A stretch of 64,000 bases of DNA from assembly GCF_028816475.1 (NCBI RefSeq), contig NZ_CP118247.1, forward strand, positions 2,782,001 to 2,846,000, written 5' to 3'. A model generated the notes under the pieces. The model worked only from the letters and a program-made list of their open reading frames with translations. It made no database searches and was not told where the DNA came from. The position numbers and the translations under genes were made by a program. This document shows, in pieces, positions 40,921 to 50,366 of this stretch. This DNA is from Devosia rhodophyticola (GTDB taxonomy: Bacteria > Pseudomonadota > Alphaproteobacteria > Rhizobiales > Devosiaceae). Positions within the stretch are counted from its first letter, which is position 1. The number at the start of each line of letters is the position of its first letter.

Positions 40921-43260
40921 CTATCCCCGCTTGATGAAGCTGTCGAGGACGCGTTTACGGCCGGCTTTTTCGAAGTCGATGGTGAGTTTATTGCCTTCAA
41001 CGCCCGAGACGGTGCCGTAACCGAATTTGAGGTGGAGGACGCGGTCGCCGAAAGTGTAGGCGGAGGAGGAACCGCCCAGATCGACCGAGCGGGCGACCAG
41101 ATCGCCTTCGATGGTCATGGGACCGCCGCCCTTGCGGCTGGCCTGTTGGGCCTGGGCGCGTTTCCAGCCGGGGGTTTCGTAAACGCTATCGAACGGGTCG
41201 GCCTTGTTGAATCGCGAGGCGGCACCGCCGCCATAGCCATAGCCGCCATAAGAGGAGCCGGTATCTTTGACCTCTACGGCGTCGGCGGGCAATTCATCCA
41301 AGAAACGCGACGGGATGGCCGATTGCCATAGACCGTGGATGCGGCGGTTTTGCGCCACTGAGATGAGGGCGCGTTTGCGGGCTCGGGTGATGCCGACATA
41401 AGCGAGGCGGCGTTCCTCCTCGAGTCCGGCGCGGCCCGATTCATCGAGCGAGCGCTGATGGGGGAAAAGGCCTTCTTCCCAGCCGGGCAGGAAGACATTG
41501 TTGAATTCAAGCCCTTTGGCCGAATGTAGCGTCATGATCGAGACGGCATCGCCATCATCGCCGGTGGCGCGGTCCATGACCAGGGCGATATGTTCGAGAA
41601 ATCCGCCGAGCGTTTCGAATTCTTCCATCGAGCGCACCAGTTCCTTGAGGTTTTCAAGGCGGCCGGGGCTGTCGGGGGATTTGTCGTTTTGCCACATGGC
41701 GGTGTAGCCGCTCTCGTCGAGAATTTGTTCGGCGAGTTCAAAATGGGGGATGGTGCGCAGGCGCTCGGCCCAATCGTCGAACTGGGCGACGAGATTGCGC
41801 AATGTGGTGCGTTGCTTGGGTTTTAACTCTTCGGTTTCCAGCAGCATGCGCACGGTGGCCAAAAGCGGTTGGCGTTGGTGACGAGCGGCATCAAACAGGA
41901 TTTTGACCGTGGAATCACCCAGCCCGCGCTTCGGGGTGTTGATGATCCGCTCAAACGCCAGATCATCGGCGGGCTGGGCGACCAGCCGCAAATAGGCGAG
42001 GGCATCGCGGATTTCCTTGCGCTCGTAAAAGCGCGGACCGCCAATAACACGGTAGTTAAGGCCAAGGGTGATGAAGCGTTCTTCAAACTCGCGCATCTGG
42101 AAGGACGCCCGCACCAGAATGGCGGCGTCGTTGAGATTTTCGCCCCGGCGCTGGATCTGCTCGAGTTCCTCGCCGATGGAGCGGGCCTCCTCTTCGCTAT
42201 CCCAGACGGAGGTAACGGCAATGGGATCGCCCGCTTCGGCGACGTCGGTCTGCAGCGTTTTGCCCAACCGGCCTTCGTTAAAGGCGATCAGATGGGAGGC
42301 GGCCTTGAGGATATTGGCGGTGGAGCGGTAATTGCGCTCGAGCTTGATGACCCTGGCGCCGGGAAAGTCTTTTTCAAAGCGCAGGATGTTATCGACTTCG
42401 GCGCCGCGCCAGCCATAGATTGATTGATCATCGTCGCCAACAACGCAAATATTGGCTTCGGCAGCGGGTTTGCCCTGGGCGAGCAGACGCAGCCACAAAT
42501 ATTGGGCGACGTTGCTGTCCTGATATTCATCGACCAGCATATAGCGAAAGCGGCGGTGGTATTCGGCCAGAACTTCGGGGTTTTCGCGGAACAGGCGGAT
42601 GCATTCGAGTAGCAGATCGCCAAAATCGGCGGCGTTGAGAGTTTTCAGGCGCGCCTGATAATCTGCATAAAGTTTTTGGCCTTTCCCATTGGCAAAGAAT
42701 CCGGAATCGGCGGGCGAGACATCCTTGGGCAGCAGGCCACGGTTTTTCCAATTGTCCATCATCCCGGCGAACTGGCGGGCAGGCCAACGCTTTTCGTCGA
42801 TGTTTTCGACCTGGAGCAATTGCTTGATCAGGCGGATCTGATCGTCGGTATCCAAAATGGTAAAATCGGATTTGAGATCGACCAGTTCGGCGTGGCGGCG
42901 CAGGATGCGGGCGCCGATGGAGTGGAACGTGCCAAGCCATGGCATGCCCTCAACCGAGGCACCGACCAGTTTGGCGATGCGCTCCTTCATTTCGCGCGCC
43001 GCCTTGTTGGTGAAGGTGACCGACAGAATTTCAGAACCGCGCGCCTTGCGGGTGGTCAGAATATGGGCGATGCGGGTCGTTAGAACGCGGGTCTTGCCGG
43101 TACCGGCACCGGCCAGCACCAATAGCGGGCCTTCGAGCGACAAGACGGCATCGCGCTGCTCCTCATTGAGCCCGGCCAGATAGTCGGCATCGCGTCGGCC
43201 AAACTGACTGGTGATGGGCCCAGCAGCCGGGCGTTGCATATTGTCTTGATCAGCGGCCAT
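40921..43260 (-). CDS. uvrD: UvrD/PcrA-type DNA helicase
   Basis: 779 residues from ATG 43260 (MAADQDNMQRPA); a longer open frame exists, and an ATG at 43239 is also possible. It is a superfamily 1A 3'-5' helicase for nucleotide excision and mismatch repair. Motifs in order: LNEEQRDAVL, Walker A LAGAGTGKTRVLT, TFTNKAAREMKERI, LVDEYQDSN, GDDDQSIYGWRGA, LERNYRST, MTLHSAKGLEF, and RRLAYVGITRARKRA. The C-terminal GDRVLHLKFGYGTV region is the usual Tudor-like tail of PcrA/UvrD. uvrD versus pcrA naming is a matter of convention. Confidence 0.94.
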   Translation of the reverse strand: MAADQDNMQRPAAGPITSQFGRRDADYLAGLNEEQRDAVLSLEGPLLVLAGAGTGKTRVLTTRIAHILTTRKARGSEILSVTFTNKAAREMKERIAKLVGASVEGMPWLGTFHSIGARILRRHAELVDLKSDFTILDTDDQIRLIKQLLQVENIDEKRWPARQFAGMMDNWKNRGLLPKDVSPADSGFFANGKGQKLYADYQARLKTLNAADFGDLLLECIRLFRENPEVLAEYHRRFRYMLVDEYQDSNVAQYLWLRLLAQGKPAAEANICVVGDDDQSIYGWRGAEVDNILRFEKDFPGARVIKLERNYRSTANILKAASHLIAFNEGRLGKTLQTDVAEAGDPIAVTSVWDSEEEARSIGEELEQIQRRGENLNDAAILVRASFQMREFEERFITLGLNYRVIGGPRFYERKEIRDALAYLRLVAQPADDLAFERIINTPKRGLGDSTVKILFDAARHQRQPLLATVRMLLETEELKPKQRTTLRNLVAQFDDWAERLRTIPHFELAEQILDESGYTAMWQNDKSPDSPGRLENLKELVRSMEEFETLGGFLEHIALVMDRATGDDGDAVSIMTLHSAKGLEFNNVFLPGWEEGLFPHQRSLDESGRAGLEEERRLAYVGITRARKRALISVAQNRRIHGLWQSAIPSRFLDELPADAVEVKDTGSSYGGYGYGGGAASRFNKADPFDSVYETPGWKRAQAQQASRKGGGPMTIEGDLVARSVDLGGSSSAYTFGDRVLHLKFGYGTVSGVEGNKLTIDFEKAGRKRVLDSFIKRG

Positions 43261-43431
43261 ACGGGATTGACGAATCTCTTTTTGTTCTGGTTGTTCAATA
43301 TAGGCAGGTGAAAGCTTGATGTATATGGCGGCAGGCAATCAACAGCGCGGCATTTGGCGGTTTTTGGCTGCTATTGTCGTGGTTGCGGGGTTGCACGCCG
43401 CCTGATCTTGCCTACACTGGCGACGGCTTAA

Positions 43432-46400
43432 TTGAGCGGACATAACTCCTTGCTGAATCGCATCTATATCGTCATCGGCTTGCTTGCGATCATGGCGCTG
43501 GCGGCAGCATTCATCGCGCCACGCTTCATCCAGTGGAGCGACTATCGCGATCGCATGGAAATTCTGGCATCGGGGGTACTGGGCACCGAGGTGTCGATCC
43601 GTGGTGACATAGAATTCTCGCTGCTGCCACAGCCGAGGCTGCATTTTGCCGATGTGATTGTGGGTGATCTCGAGGACCCGGCGGCAACGGTTGCGCAGGT
43701 CGATGCCGAATTTTCGCTGATGGATTTTCTGCGCGACAATTACCGGGTTACCAAGCTGGTGTTGAACGGACCGGTGGTCGATCTCAAGGTCGATGAAAGC
43801 GGGCTGTTTGGTAGCGGGTTTGATATCAAGGGCGCAGCGGGCGGCGGCAATGTGGATGTGGCAGAGGCCAGCATCGTCAAGGGCTCGATGCGACTGCGCG
43901 ACGAACGCTCGGGCGAGCTTTATGTTGCCGAGGAGATTGATGGCGTGCTCAAGCTGGGGGCGATTGATGGGCCATACCAGTTCCAGGGCAATCTGGATTA
44001 TCAGGATCAGCGCTACAATGTTCGCCTCAATTCATCAGTTGCCGATGGGGATGGCAATAATCGCGTGTCGGCGTTCGTGCAGACCGAAGGCGGCTATTCG
44101 CTGGCTGCCGATGGGTTATTGAAGCCCGGCATTGCGCCACGATTTGAGGGGGCAATCACCTATCGCCAAAAGCCGCCAGCAACCGATGTTGCCGATGATA
44201 TTCGCGGCGATCTGGTGCTGGAAAGCAAGGTCAATGTCTCCACCGACCGGGTGGTATTGATCGGCTACACCCTGCAGCCAGATGAAAATCGCGCCGGGAC
44301 GCGGCTGACAGGGGCGGCGAGTATTCAGCTGGGCGCGCGGCGTTCGTTTGACGCGGTGATTTCGGGGGGCGTGTTTGCACTGCCGCCGCGTGATGCGTCC
44401 GAGGATCTGGCAAGCCTGCCTTATGATTTTGTGCGCACGCTGAGCGAATTGCCGCCGCCGATAATCCCGCCAATGCCGGGGCGTATCGGCGTGGATCTGG
44501 CTGAAATCGGCTTGCGCAGTTTCGCCTTGCGGGCCGTGCGGCTGGATGCTCACACCGACGGGCGGGCATGGGCGATTGATCAGTTCATTGCCAAATTACC
44601 CGGGGACACCGATGTGCGCGCCAGTGGCACCCTCAATGCGGACGAGGGGAGGCCTGCATTTTCGGGACAGATGTCGTTGAGCACAGAGCGGCTTGATGCT
44701 GTGGGTCAGATGTGGCGCAAGGGCGGCGAGGTCAATCCGCTGTTTGGCATGCATGCGGCGTTGTCGGGCCGACTGATGCTGGCGGGCAATGCGCTGGGGC
44801 TGAGCGAGGCGGCATTCACATTGGGCGAAGTCAGTCATTCCATCGGTTTGCGGATCGGTTTTGGACGCGAGCGGCGGCTGGATGTGACTGGCAAATTCGG
44901 GGTGCTGTCGCCGAACGATAGCGCGGCGCTGGCGGCGCTATTGCCCGATTTATCAAGCAGTCCGAATTTTGCAATCAGCTTTCCCGAAGGCAGCTTTGGG
45001 TTGTCGAGCGCCAGTGCCGATCTGTTTGGCCTGACGGGCACAAAACTGGTGGCGGAAGGGCAGTGGTCCAAGGATCGGATCAGCTTCAATAAGCTGGTGG
45101 CCGATGATTTGGGCGGGGTCAGCCTTGATGCAACCTTGTTTGCACGCGGTACGCTGGCGGCGCCGCAGATATGGGGCAGCGGCAAGGTTGGGGCGCAGTC
45201 AGGATCGGCGCCGGGGCTGATGGCCCTCTATGACCGGTTGGATATTGGGGCCGGGGTGCGCGAGAAACTGGCGCTGTCGGCACCGGCGGCGCTGGATTTT
45301 GAGCTGGACCAGCCCGATGGCGGCGGCTCGCAGACGCTGGCGCTCAATGGAAAGCTGGATACATCAACGCTGAGCCTGCGGGGGCAATTGGCGGGCGGGC
45401 TTTTGGCGGCGTCGAACGGTCAGATCGCGCTCAACGGAACGCTTGAATCACGAAACCCGGACGCGTTGACGCGGCAATTGGGGCTTGGCGAGGCCGCACT
45501 ATTCGCGCCAGATGAGGGGCTATTTGTTTCCGGTCGGCTGGATGGGGCGATGGCCCAGGGATTTTCGGTTCGCGTCAATGCCAGTTCGGGCGAAGATCAC
45601 TTGGGCTTTACCGGCGATATTGCGGTTCAGCCCGATGATGAAATTGACGGAACGGGGGCGCTGAACGGCTATCTGTCTGATGCCAGCGGTTTGGCGCGAA
45701 TTATTGGCGCCGGTGGCCTGACCCTGCCGGGGGGCAGCGCTAATGCCAGGGTGCATTTTGAGGGCGAGCGCGTGCTCAGACTGACCGAAATCGATGGTCA
45801 GGCCGGGGGCAATAATTTTGCCGGCAACATATCGCTGACCCGGACGGGTGGCGTCGGCGTGGTGAGTGGCAATCTGGCGCTGGATCAGGCCGACTTCGCC
45901 ATTGTGGTCAAAGCGCTCAGCGGACCGGCCTCCATGCTGAAGGGCGATGGCGCGATCTGGCCAGATGGGCCCCTCGATATCGGCGAGCAAAACCGCGATA
46001 GCCGCGGTTCTATTGCCATTTCGGCACCCAATCTCAGTGTTGCCGGGCGCGATGCGCTGACCGATGCGCGATTTAATCTGCAATGGGACGATAGCAGACT
46101 GCGGCTATCACGTTTTACCGCAAATTTGGGCGGCGGGCAGATCAGTGGCGACGTGGCCATATGTTGCAGCGACAAGCTGACCAACAAGACGCTGAGCGGT
46201 CGTGTAAGTCTGGCCGATGTTCAGTTGGCTGATGTTTTGCCGCCAGCGCTGGCCGAAGGACTGAGTGGAGTTGTTGATGGTGGCGTGCAGTTTTCGGGCA
46301 CCGGCGCGTCGTTGGCGGATCTGGCGCGCAATATGACGGGGGAGGGCAGTTTTTCAACCCGAACGCTCAAGGTCAATCAATTCGATCCGCAGGTATTTCC

Positions 46401-47082
46401 CGCCGTTGCCAGTCTCGACAATCTTTTGGAAATCAATGGGGTGGCGCTCGGGCAACAGATTACCGAAGGGTTGAACAAGGGGGCGTTCGAGGCGGCGAGC
46501 GGCGATGGAGCGTTCACCATCGCTGGGGGTGTTTTGCGGCTGGCCAATCTGAGCATTGATGGCAATTCGGGCCGAATTGCGGGGGAAGTTGACGTGGCGC
46601 TCGAAACGCTGGGGCTCAGCGGCAATTTTGTGCTGACGCCGCGCGATTTTGTCGACGTCAATAATCTGCTCAATCAAAATACGGCGCGGATCGTTGCCCA
46701 GTTGGACGGCACCATGCTGGCGCCTGAACGCACGCTCGATCTCGATGGGTTGATCGCCACTGTGCAAATGCGAGCCAATGAAAATGAGCTGGCGCGGCTT
46801 GAAAAGCTGCGTGCAGAGGACGCGGCGCGCCAAAAGGCAGCGGCGGAAGCGCGCAATGCGCTGATTGCGGCGCAACGCAAGCGTCAGGAAGAAGAAGCGG
46901 CAGCCGCGGCAGCGGAAGCTGAAAAACAGCGGCAAGCGGAAGAGGCGCGCCAGCTCCAGCAGCAAGAGCAGGAGCCGCAACCGACGCCGCCACAGGAACC
47001 ATTGGATCTGGGTTTGCCGCCGCCTCAGCTAACACCCGGCAACACTATCAACCGACCGTTGTTTTTTACGCCGCTGAACTAG
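43432..47082 (+). CDS. AsmA-family protein, 1216 residues
   Basis: An N-terminal membrane anchor (IYIVIGLLAIMALAAAFIAPRFI) is followed by the AsmA N-domain signature (EILASGVLGTEVSIRGDIEFSLLPQPRL). About 1000 residues of repeated beta-strand segments follow, and the AsmA C-domain lies near residues 960-1080. AsmA-like proteins form long hydrophobic grooves across the periplasm and are linked to lipid transport to the outer membrane. The last 100 residues are unusual: a charged Ala/Glu/Arg/Gln helix (from LEKLRAEDAARQKAAAEAR) and a Pro/Gln tail. The start is uncertain: TTG 43432 or TTG 43450. It converges with the RHH gene with a 4-base overlap. Confidence 0.88.
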   Translation: MSGHNSLLNRIYIVIGLLAIMALAAAFIAPRFIQWSDYRDRMEILASGVLGTEVSIRGDIEFSLLPQPRLHFADVIVGDLEDPAATVAQVDAEFSLMDFLRDNYRVTKLVLNGPVVDLKVDESGLFGSGFDIKGAAGGGNVDVAEASIVKGSMRLRDERSGELYVAEEIDGVLKLGAIDGPYQFQGNLDYQDQRYNVRLNSSVADGDGNNRVSAFVQTEGGYSLAADGLLKPGIAPRFEGAITYRQKPPATDVADDIRGDLVLESKVNVSTDRVVLIGYTLQPDENRAGTRLTGAASIQLGARRSFDAVISGGVFALPPRDASEDLASLPYDFVRTLSELPPPIIPPMPGRIGVDLAEIGLRSFALRAVRLDAHTDGRAWAIDQFIAKLPGDTDVRASGTLNADEGRPAFSGQMSLSTERLDAVGQMWRKGGEVNPLFGMHAALSGRLMLAGNALGLSEAAFTLGEVSHSIGLRIGFGRERRLDVTGKFGVLSPNDSAALAALLPDLSSSPNFAISFPEGSFGLSSASADLFGLTGTKLVAEGQWSKDRISFNKLVADDLGGVSLDATLFARGTLAAPQIWGSGKVGAQSGSAPGLMALYDRLDIGAGVREKLALSAPAALDFELDQPDGGGSQTLALNGKLDTSTLSLRGQLAGGLLAASNGQIALNGTLESRNPDALTRQLGLGEAALFAPDEGLFVSGRLDGAMAQGFSVRVNASSGEDHLGFTGDIAVQPDDEIDGTGALNGYLSDASGLARIIGAGGLTLPGGSANARVHFEGERVLRLTEIDGQAGGNNFAGNISLTRTGGVGVVSGNLALDQADFAIVVKALSGPASMLKGDGAIWPDGPLDIGEQNRDSRGSIAISAPNLSVAGRDALTDARFNLQWDDSRLRLSRFTANLGGGQISGDVAICCSDKLTNKTLSGRVSLADVQLADVLPPALAEGLSGVVDGGVQFSGTGASLADLARNMTGEGSFSTRTLKVNQFDPQVFPAVASLDNLLEINGVALGQQITEGLNKGAFEAASGDGAFTIAGGVLRLANLSIDGNSGRIAGEVDVALETLGLSGNFVLTPRDFVDVNNLLNQNTARIVAQLDGTMLAPERTLDLDGLIATVQMRANENELARLEKLRAEDAARQKAAAEARNALIAAQRKRQEEEAAAAAAEAEKQRQAEEARQLQQQEQEPQPTPPQEPLDLGLPPPQLTPGNTINRPLFFTPLN

Positions 47083-47315
47083 GGCTGGTCTGGATTTGCG
47101 GTAGGTTGAGCGGACTGGTCCGCCGTCCAGCGCAACGCGGCCAGCCGCAGGGCAGAGGCGAGGTTGGCAACGGTGCGGGTTTCGTCGATGGTTTTGACGA
47201 GGCGGGGCAGGGCGACACTGTCGGCCGCTGCCATTGCTTCAAGCACAGCCCAGAATTCCGGCTCCAACGCTATACTGGTGCGATGGCCAGCGATTGAAAG
47301 CGAACGCTTTTCCAT
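47079..47315 (-). CDS. Ribbon-helix-helix domain protein
   Basis: 78 residues. The N-terminal part fits an RHH DNA-binding fold: a beta strand (KRSLSIAGHRTSIALEPEFW) followed by helices AVLEAMAAADSVALPRLVKTI and NLASALRLAALRW. Small RHH proteins of this type are common next to sspB in rhizobia. Regulatory target unknown. It follows sspB on the same strand with 12 bp between them, so the two are likely cotranscribed. Confidence 0.78.
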   Translation of the reverse strand: MEKRSLSIAGHRTSIALEPEFWAVLEAMAAADSVALPRLVKTIDETRTVANLASALRLAALRWTADQSAQPTANPDQP

Positions 47316-47327
47316 CGCGCCGCCGCG

Positions 47328-47828
47328 TCAGGGCTTTTTGCGGAAGGCGTCGAGGCTGACCACTTTTTCGCCGCTGGGCTCGGCTTCGGCTTCATTGTCG
47401 GCATTTGCCGTTTCGGGCTTGGGCGCTGCTTCGTGGGACTGATCCTCATCGTCGGAAACGTCAATTTCGGCGCCGGCAACGTCGAACTGCAAGCCGAACT
47501 GAACCGACGGGTCAAAGAAACCTTTAACGGCAGAAAAGGGGATGACCAGATGTTCGGGAATACCATCAAACGACAGGCCAACTTCAAAACCGGTCTCGCT
47601 GACCTTGAGGTCCCAATACTGGTTTTGCAGCACGATGGTCATTTCCTTTTCGTACTGGGTCAACAGCTTTTCGGAAATGCGCACGCCAGCGGCATGGGTA
47701 ACAAAAGAGATGAAAAAGTGATGCTCGCCGGGCAAACCGGTCTTGACCACTTCGGCAAGCACCTTGCGCACGACGCCGCGTAGCGCCTCCTGAGCCAGAA
47801 TGTCGTAGCGGAGATGATCTTCTGCCAT
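47328..47828 (-). CDS. sspB: SspB-alpha, ClpXP adaptor for ssrA-tagged proteins
   Basis: 166 residues. The N-terminal 125 residues match the alphaproteobacterial SspB fold: MAEDHLRYDILAQEALRGVV, the LPGEHHFFISF segment, and FEVGLSFDGIPEHLVIPFSAV, which lines the tag-binding groove. A flexible acidic linker follows. The C-terminus VVSLDAFRKK is the short ClpX-docking tail. SspB binds the ssrA tag and delivers tagged proteins to ClpXP. The tmRNA gene that supplies the tag lies just upstream on the same strand. Confidence 0.93.
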   Translation of the reverse strand: MAEDHLRYDILAQEALRGVVRKVLAEVVKTGLPGEHHFFISFVTHAAGVRISEKLLTQYEKEMTIVLQNQYWDLKVSETGFEVGLSFDGIPEHLVIPFSAVKGFFDPSVQFGLQFDVAGAEIDVSDDEDQSHEAAPKPETANADNEAEAEPSGEKVVSLDAFRKKP

Positions 47829-48014
47829 GGTCGCCCTTCCGGCGTAGTTCGATTCTGTCAGGCCCTTTTTCGGCCTGATTGGAACAGAACGAAAGACCCC
47901 AGTCCGAATATTTTCATGCTTTGCCCATCTGAACGACTAGCCAGCCAATCTGCAAGCAATCTTTGATCACTTCAGCCTGAAGCGCCCTGATTTTCAAAGA
48001 AAATGGCCTGGTGA

Positions 48015-48338
48015 AAGTAAAATGCAGGCTTCTGTTGCCAGGTGCCTGCGGACCCCGCCTAACGCCCTGCAACAGGCCCCAGGACTTCAAGTTCGAGGTG
48101 TCGAACCGCTTACGCAGCCAGACGAACCTCTGCAGTGTTGTCATTTGCAACTACTGTTATAGCCCGATAACGGTGGTACAATGCCGAGCAAAAACACACC
48201 CTTTACGCCCTCGTCGATCCTATTTCGCCCCCATTGGCTCTTCTCAAGCAGAGAAGAAATGGTGGAGGCGCCGGGTACCGCCCCCGGGTCCGAAAGGTTT
48301 ATTACGATGGCAGTTTATCGCCATAGCTCTTGCGAGCC
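48015..48338 (-). ncRNA. ssrA: tmRNA, circularly permuted two-piece form
   Basis: Read on the minus strand, the acceptor piece comes first (about 48338 to 48260) and ends in CGCCTCCACCA. A 27-nt intervening loop (48259-48233) contains the hairpin CTTCTC-tgcttga-GAAGAG-like. The coding piece then starts at 48232 with GGGGGCGAAATAGGATCGACG, whose first seven bases pair with the CGCCTCC acceptor strand. The tag frame runs from GCA at 48148 to TAA at 48110-48112 and encodes ANDNTAEVRLAA, preceded by TAGTT just as the E. coli resume codon follows TAGTC. A GCAGGC/GCCTGC stem with ATTTTACTTT (48049-48014) ends it. The exact 3' end is estimated. Confidence 0.95.
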
Positions 48339-48343
48339 CCTCC

Positions 48344-48372
48344 AATATAGGGTGGCGGGGCGCGCGATGCAA
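48344..48372 (-). promoter_or_regulatory. Promoter of ssrA
   Basis: On the minus strand, -35 TTGCAT (48372-48367), a 17-bp spacer and -10 TATATT (48349-48344). The predicted transcript starts about 48338, just at the beginning of the acceptor piece. Confidence 0.8.
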
Positions 48373-48465
48373 ATGCTGCGGTGCGGAATGGGTAAAAATT
48401 CTCAGGGTTGATTTCAGTCTGTTTTAACCGGTGCGGGGCATGGTGGGTGCTTTGCGGGGGCTAAA

Positions 48466-49023
48466 TTGGCCAGGAAATTGAACACTGGTTGGACCACTGA
48501 TCTCGGGCAGAGCCGGGGACGCAGTAAATTCGGGATCGCCATTGCGGCGGCTTTGCTGATCGGGTTTGGCGGGGCATGGATGCTTTCTGACGCCGGGCTG
48601 GAGCGCTGGTTATTCGACGGCGCCGCGAGCGGTGTCATCCCGAACATGAGTGTGGCGCCCGAAACCGTGGTCGATCGCAAGTTTTCCCGATGCGTTGGCG
48701 GACCGCGGGTCAATTGCGTGGTCGATGGCGACACGATCTGGCTGGGCGGTCGCAAAATCCGGATCGCCGATATGGATACGCCCGAGGTTTACAGCCCGTC
48801 CTGTTCCAGCGAAGCGGCGCTGGGGGCGCAGGCGACGCTGCGGCTGACCCAATTGTTAAACGCGGGTCCCTTCGAGGTGCGCACGGCGGGCAGTCGTGAC
48901 AGCGATAAATATGGTCGCGATCTGCGGGTGTTTACGCGCGACGGCACCTCACTGGGGGACATATTGGTGAGCGAAGGGCTGGCACATCCGTGGCGCGGGC
49001 GACGGGAAAGCTGGTGCGGTTAA
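48466..49023 (+). CDS. Thermonuclease (SNase) family protein
   Basis: 185 residues from TTG 48466. One membrane segment (FGIAIAAALLIGFGGAWML, about residues 22-40) anchors or exports it. The SNase domain then shows CVVDGDTIWLGGRKIRIADM, DTPEVYSP, and DKYGRDLRVFTRDG with the catalytic Arg, ending ILVSEGLAHPWRGRRESWC. It is probably a periplasmic nuclease. It is divergent from ssrA. The TTG is the only reasonable start in front of the membrane segment but has a weak ribosome binding site. Confidence 0.87.
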   Translation: MARKLNTGWTTDLGQSRGRSKFGIAIAAALLIGFGGAWMLSDAGLERWLFDGAASGVIPNMSVAPETVVDRKFSRCVGGPRVNCVVDGDTIWLGGRKIRIADMDTPEVYSPSCSSEAALGAQATLRLTQLLNAGPFEVRTAGSRDSDKYGRDLRVFTRDGTSLGDILVSEGLAHPWRGRRESWCG

Positions 49024-49095
49024 GCGGCGCGTAAATTTGTTAGCATCGTGATCGGAGCGCGCGCGCGACGGGCAGAATCGTTCTAGATTGACAAC

Positions 49096-49890
49096 ATGCA
49101 GCAATATCTGACGCTTTTGAGCGATATCATTGAACGTGGCACCGACAAGGCCGACCGAACCGGAACGGGGACGCGGTCGCTGTTCGGCTATCAGATGCGG
49201 TTTGATCTGGGAGCCGGGTTTCCGCTGGTGACCACCAAGAAGCTGCATCTAAAATCGATTATTTATGAGCTGCTATGGTTTCTCAAGGGCGACACTAATG
49301 TGCGTTGGTTGCAGGAGCACGGGGTCAAAATCTGGGACGCGTGGGCCGATGAGAATGGCGATCTTGGTCCTGTCTATGGCTCGCAATGGCGGAGTTGGCC
49401 GAACCCTAGTGGGGAGGGGATCGACCAGATTGCCAATCTGATCCAGTCGCTTGCGACCAAGCCGGATTCGCGTCGACATATCGTATCGGCCTGGAACCCG
49501 GCAGAAGTGGATGAAATGGCGCTGCCGCCGTGCCACTGCCTGTTTCAGTTTTATGTGGCCAATGGCAAATTGAGTTGTCAGCTTTATCAGCGCTCCGCCG
49601 ATGTGTTCTTGGGTGTGCCGTTCAACATCGCTTCATATGCGTTGCTGACCCATATGGTGGCGCAGGTAACGGGCTATAAAGTGGGGGATTTTGTGCACAC
49701 GTTTGGCGATGTGCATCTTTATTCGAACCATTTTGAACAGGCGCAGCTACAGTTGAGCCGGACGCCGAAGCCGCCGCCGACATTGACGCTGAATCCGACG
49801 ATCACGCGGCTTGAGGATTTTGCGTTCGAGGACATTACTATTAGCGGCTATGAGCCGGAGGCGCATATCAAGGCGCCGGTGGCGGTTTGA
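49096..49890 (+). CDS. thyA: Thymidylate synthase
   Basis: 264 residues, the same length as E. coli ThyA. It methylates dUMP to dTMP with methylene-THF, releasing dihydrofolate. Motifs: [19 protein letters not shown], the catalytic Cys146 in [32 protein letters not shown] and [12 protein letters not shown]. It stands two genes before folA, which regenerates tetrahydrofolate from its product. The stop codon overlaps the ATG of the next gene (TGATG). Confidence 0.97.
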   Translation: MQQYLTLLSDIIERGTDKADRTGTGTRSLFGYQMRFDLGAGFPLVTTKKLHLKSIIYELLWFLKGDTNVRWLQEHGVKIWDAWADENGDLGPVYGSQWRSWPNPSGEGIDQIANLIQSLATKPDSRRHIVSAWNPAEVDEMALPPCHCLFQFYVANGKLSCQLYQRSADVFLGVPFNIASYALLTHMVAQVTGYKVGDFVHTFGDVHLYSNHFEQAQLQLSRTPKPPPTLTLNPTITRLEDFAFEDITISGYEPEAHIKAPVAV

Positions 49891-50366
49891 TGTTGAATAT
49901 TCGTGAAAGCACCGGCGCTGATGCTGGCCTGATCGTGCGGTTTGTGCGTGAACTGGCGGACTATGAAAAGCTGGGGCACGAGGTTGCGATAACCGAGGCC
50001 GATGTGCTGCGCGACCTGTTTAGCGCAACGCCAAAAGTATTTTGCCAGATCGCGGAATGGGACGGTGAACCGGTTGGGTTTGCGCTCTGGTATTATACCT
50101 TCTCGACCTTTCAGGGCCGGTCGGGCATTTGGCTGGAAGACCTTTATGTCGATCCGAGCCAGCGCGGGCGCGGGATTGGCAAGGCGCTGCTAGCTGATCT
50201 GGCGCAGCGGTGCACGACGGAAAATCTGGGGCGACTTGAATGGGCAGTGCTGGACTGGAACCAGCCCTCAATTGATTTCTATCTTGCGCAGGGCGCACGG
50301 TTGGGTACCGGGTGGCACCAATGTCGGCTGGATGGGGCGGCGCTTTTGGCGCTGGGGAATCTGTGA
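49890..50366 (+). CDS. GNAT-family N-acetyltransferase
   Basis: 158 residues from ATG 49890 inside the thyA stop. The family pattern is RESTGADAGLIVRFVRELADYE at the N-terminus, FALWYYTFSTFQGRSGIWLEDLYVDP, the acetyl-CoA loop QRGRGIGKALLADLA and WAVLDWNQPSIDFYLAQGA. It resembles spermidine/diamine-acetyltransferase-like GNATs, but the substrate is not certain. It is coupled to thyA upstream and folA downstream (GTGA overlap), so it sits in the middle of the folate operon. Confidence 0.9.
   Translation: MLNIRESTGADAGLIVRFVRELADYEKLGHEVAITEADVLRDLFSATPKVFCQIAEWDGEPVGFALWYYTFSTFQGRSGIWLEDLYVDPSQRGRGIGKALLADLAQRCTTENLGRLEWAVLDWNQPSIDFYLAQGARLGTGWHQCRLDGAALLALGNL

Noticed and set aside
47914..48427. 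Short open frames on both strands near ssrA
   Set aside because: They coincide with the tmRNA and its promoter and have no protein-like pattern.
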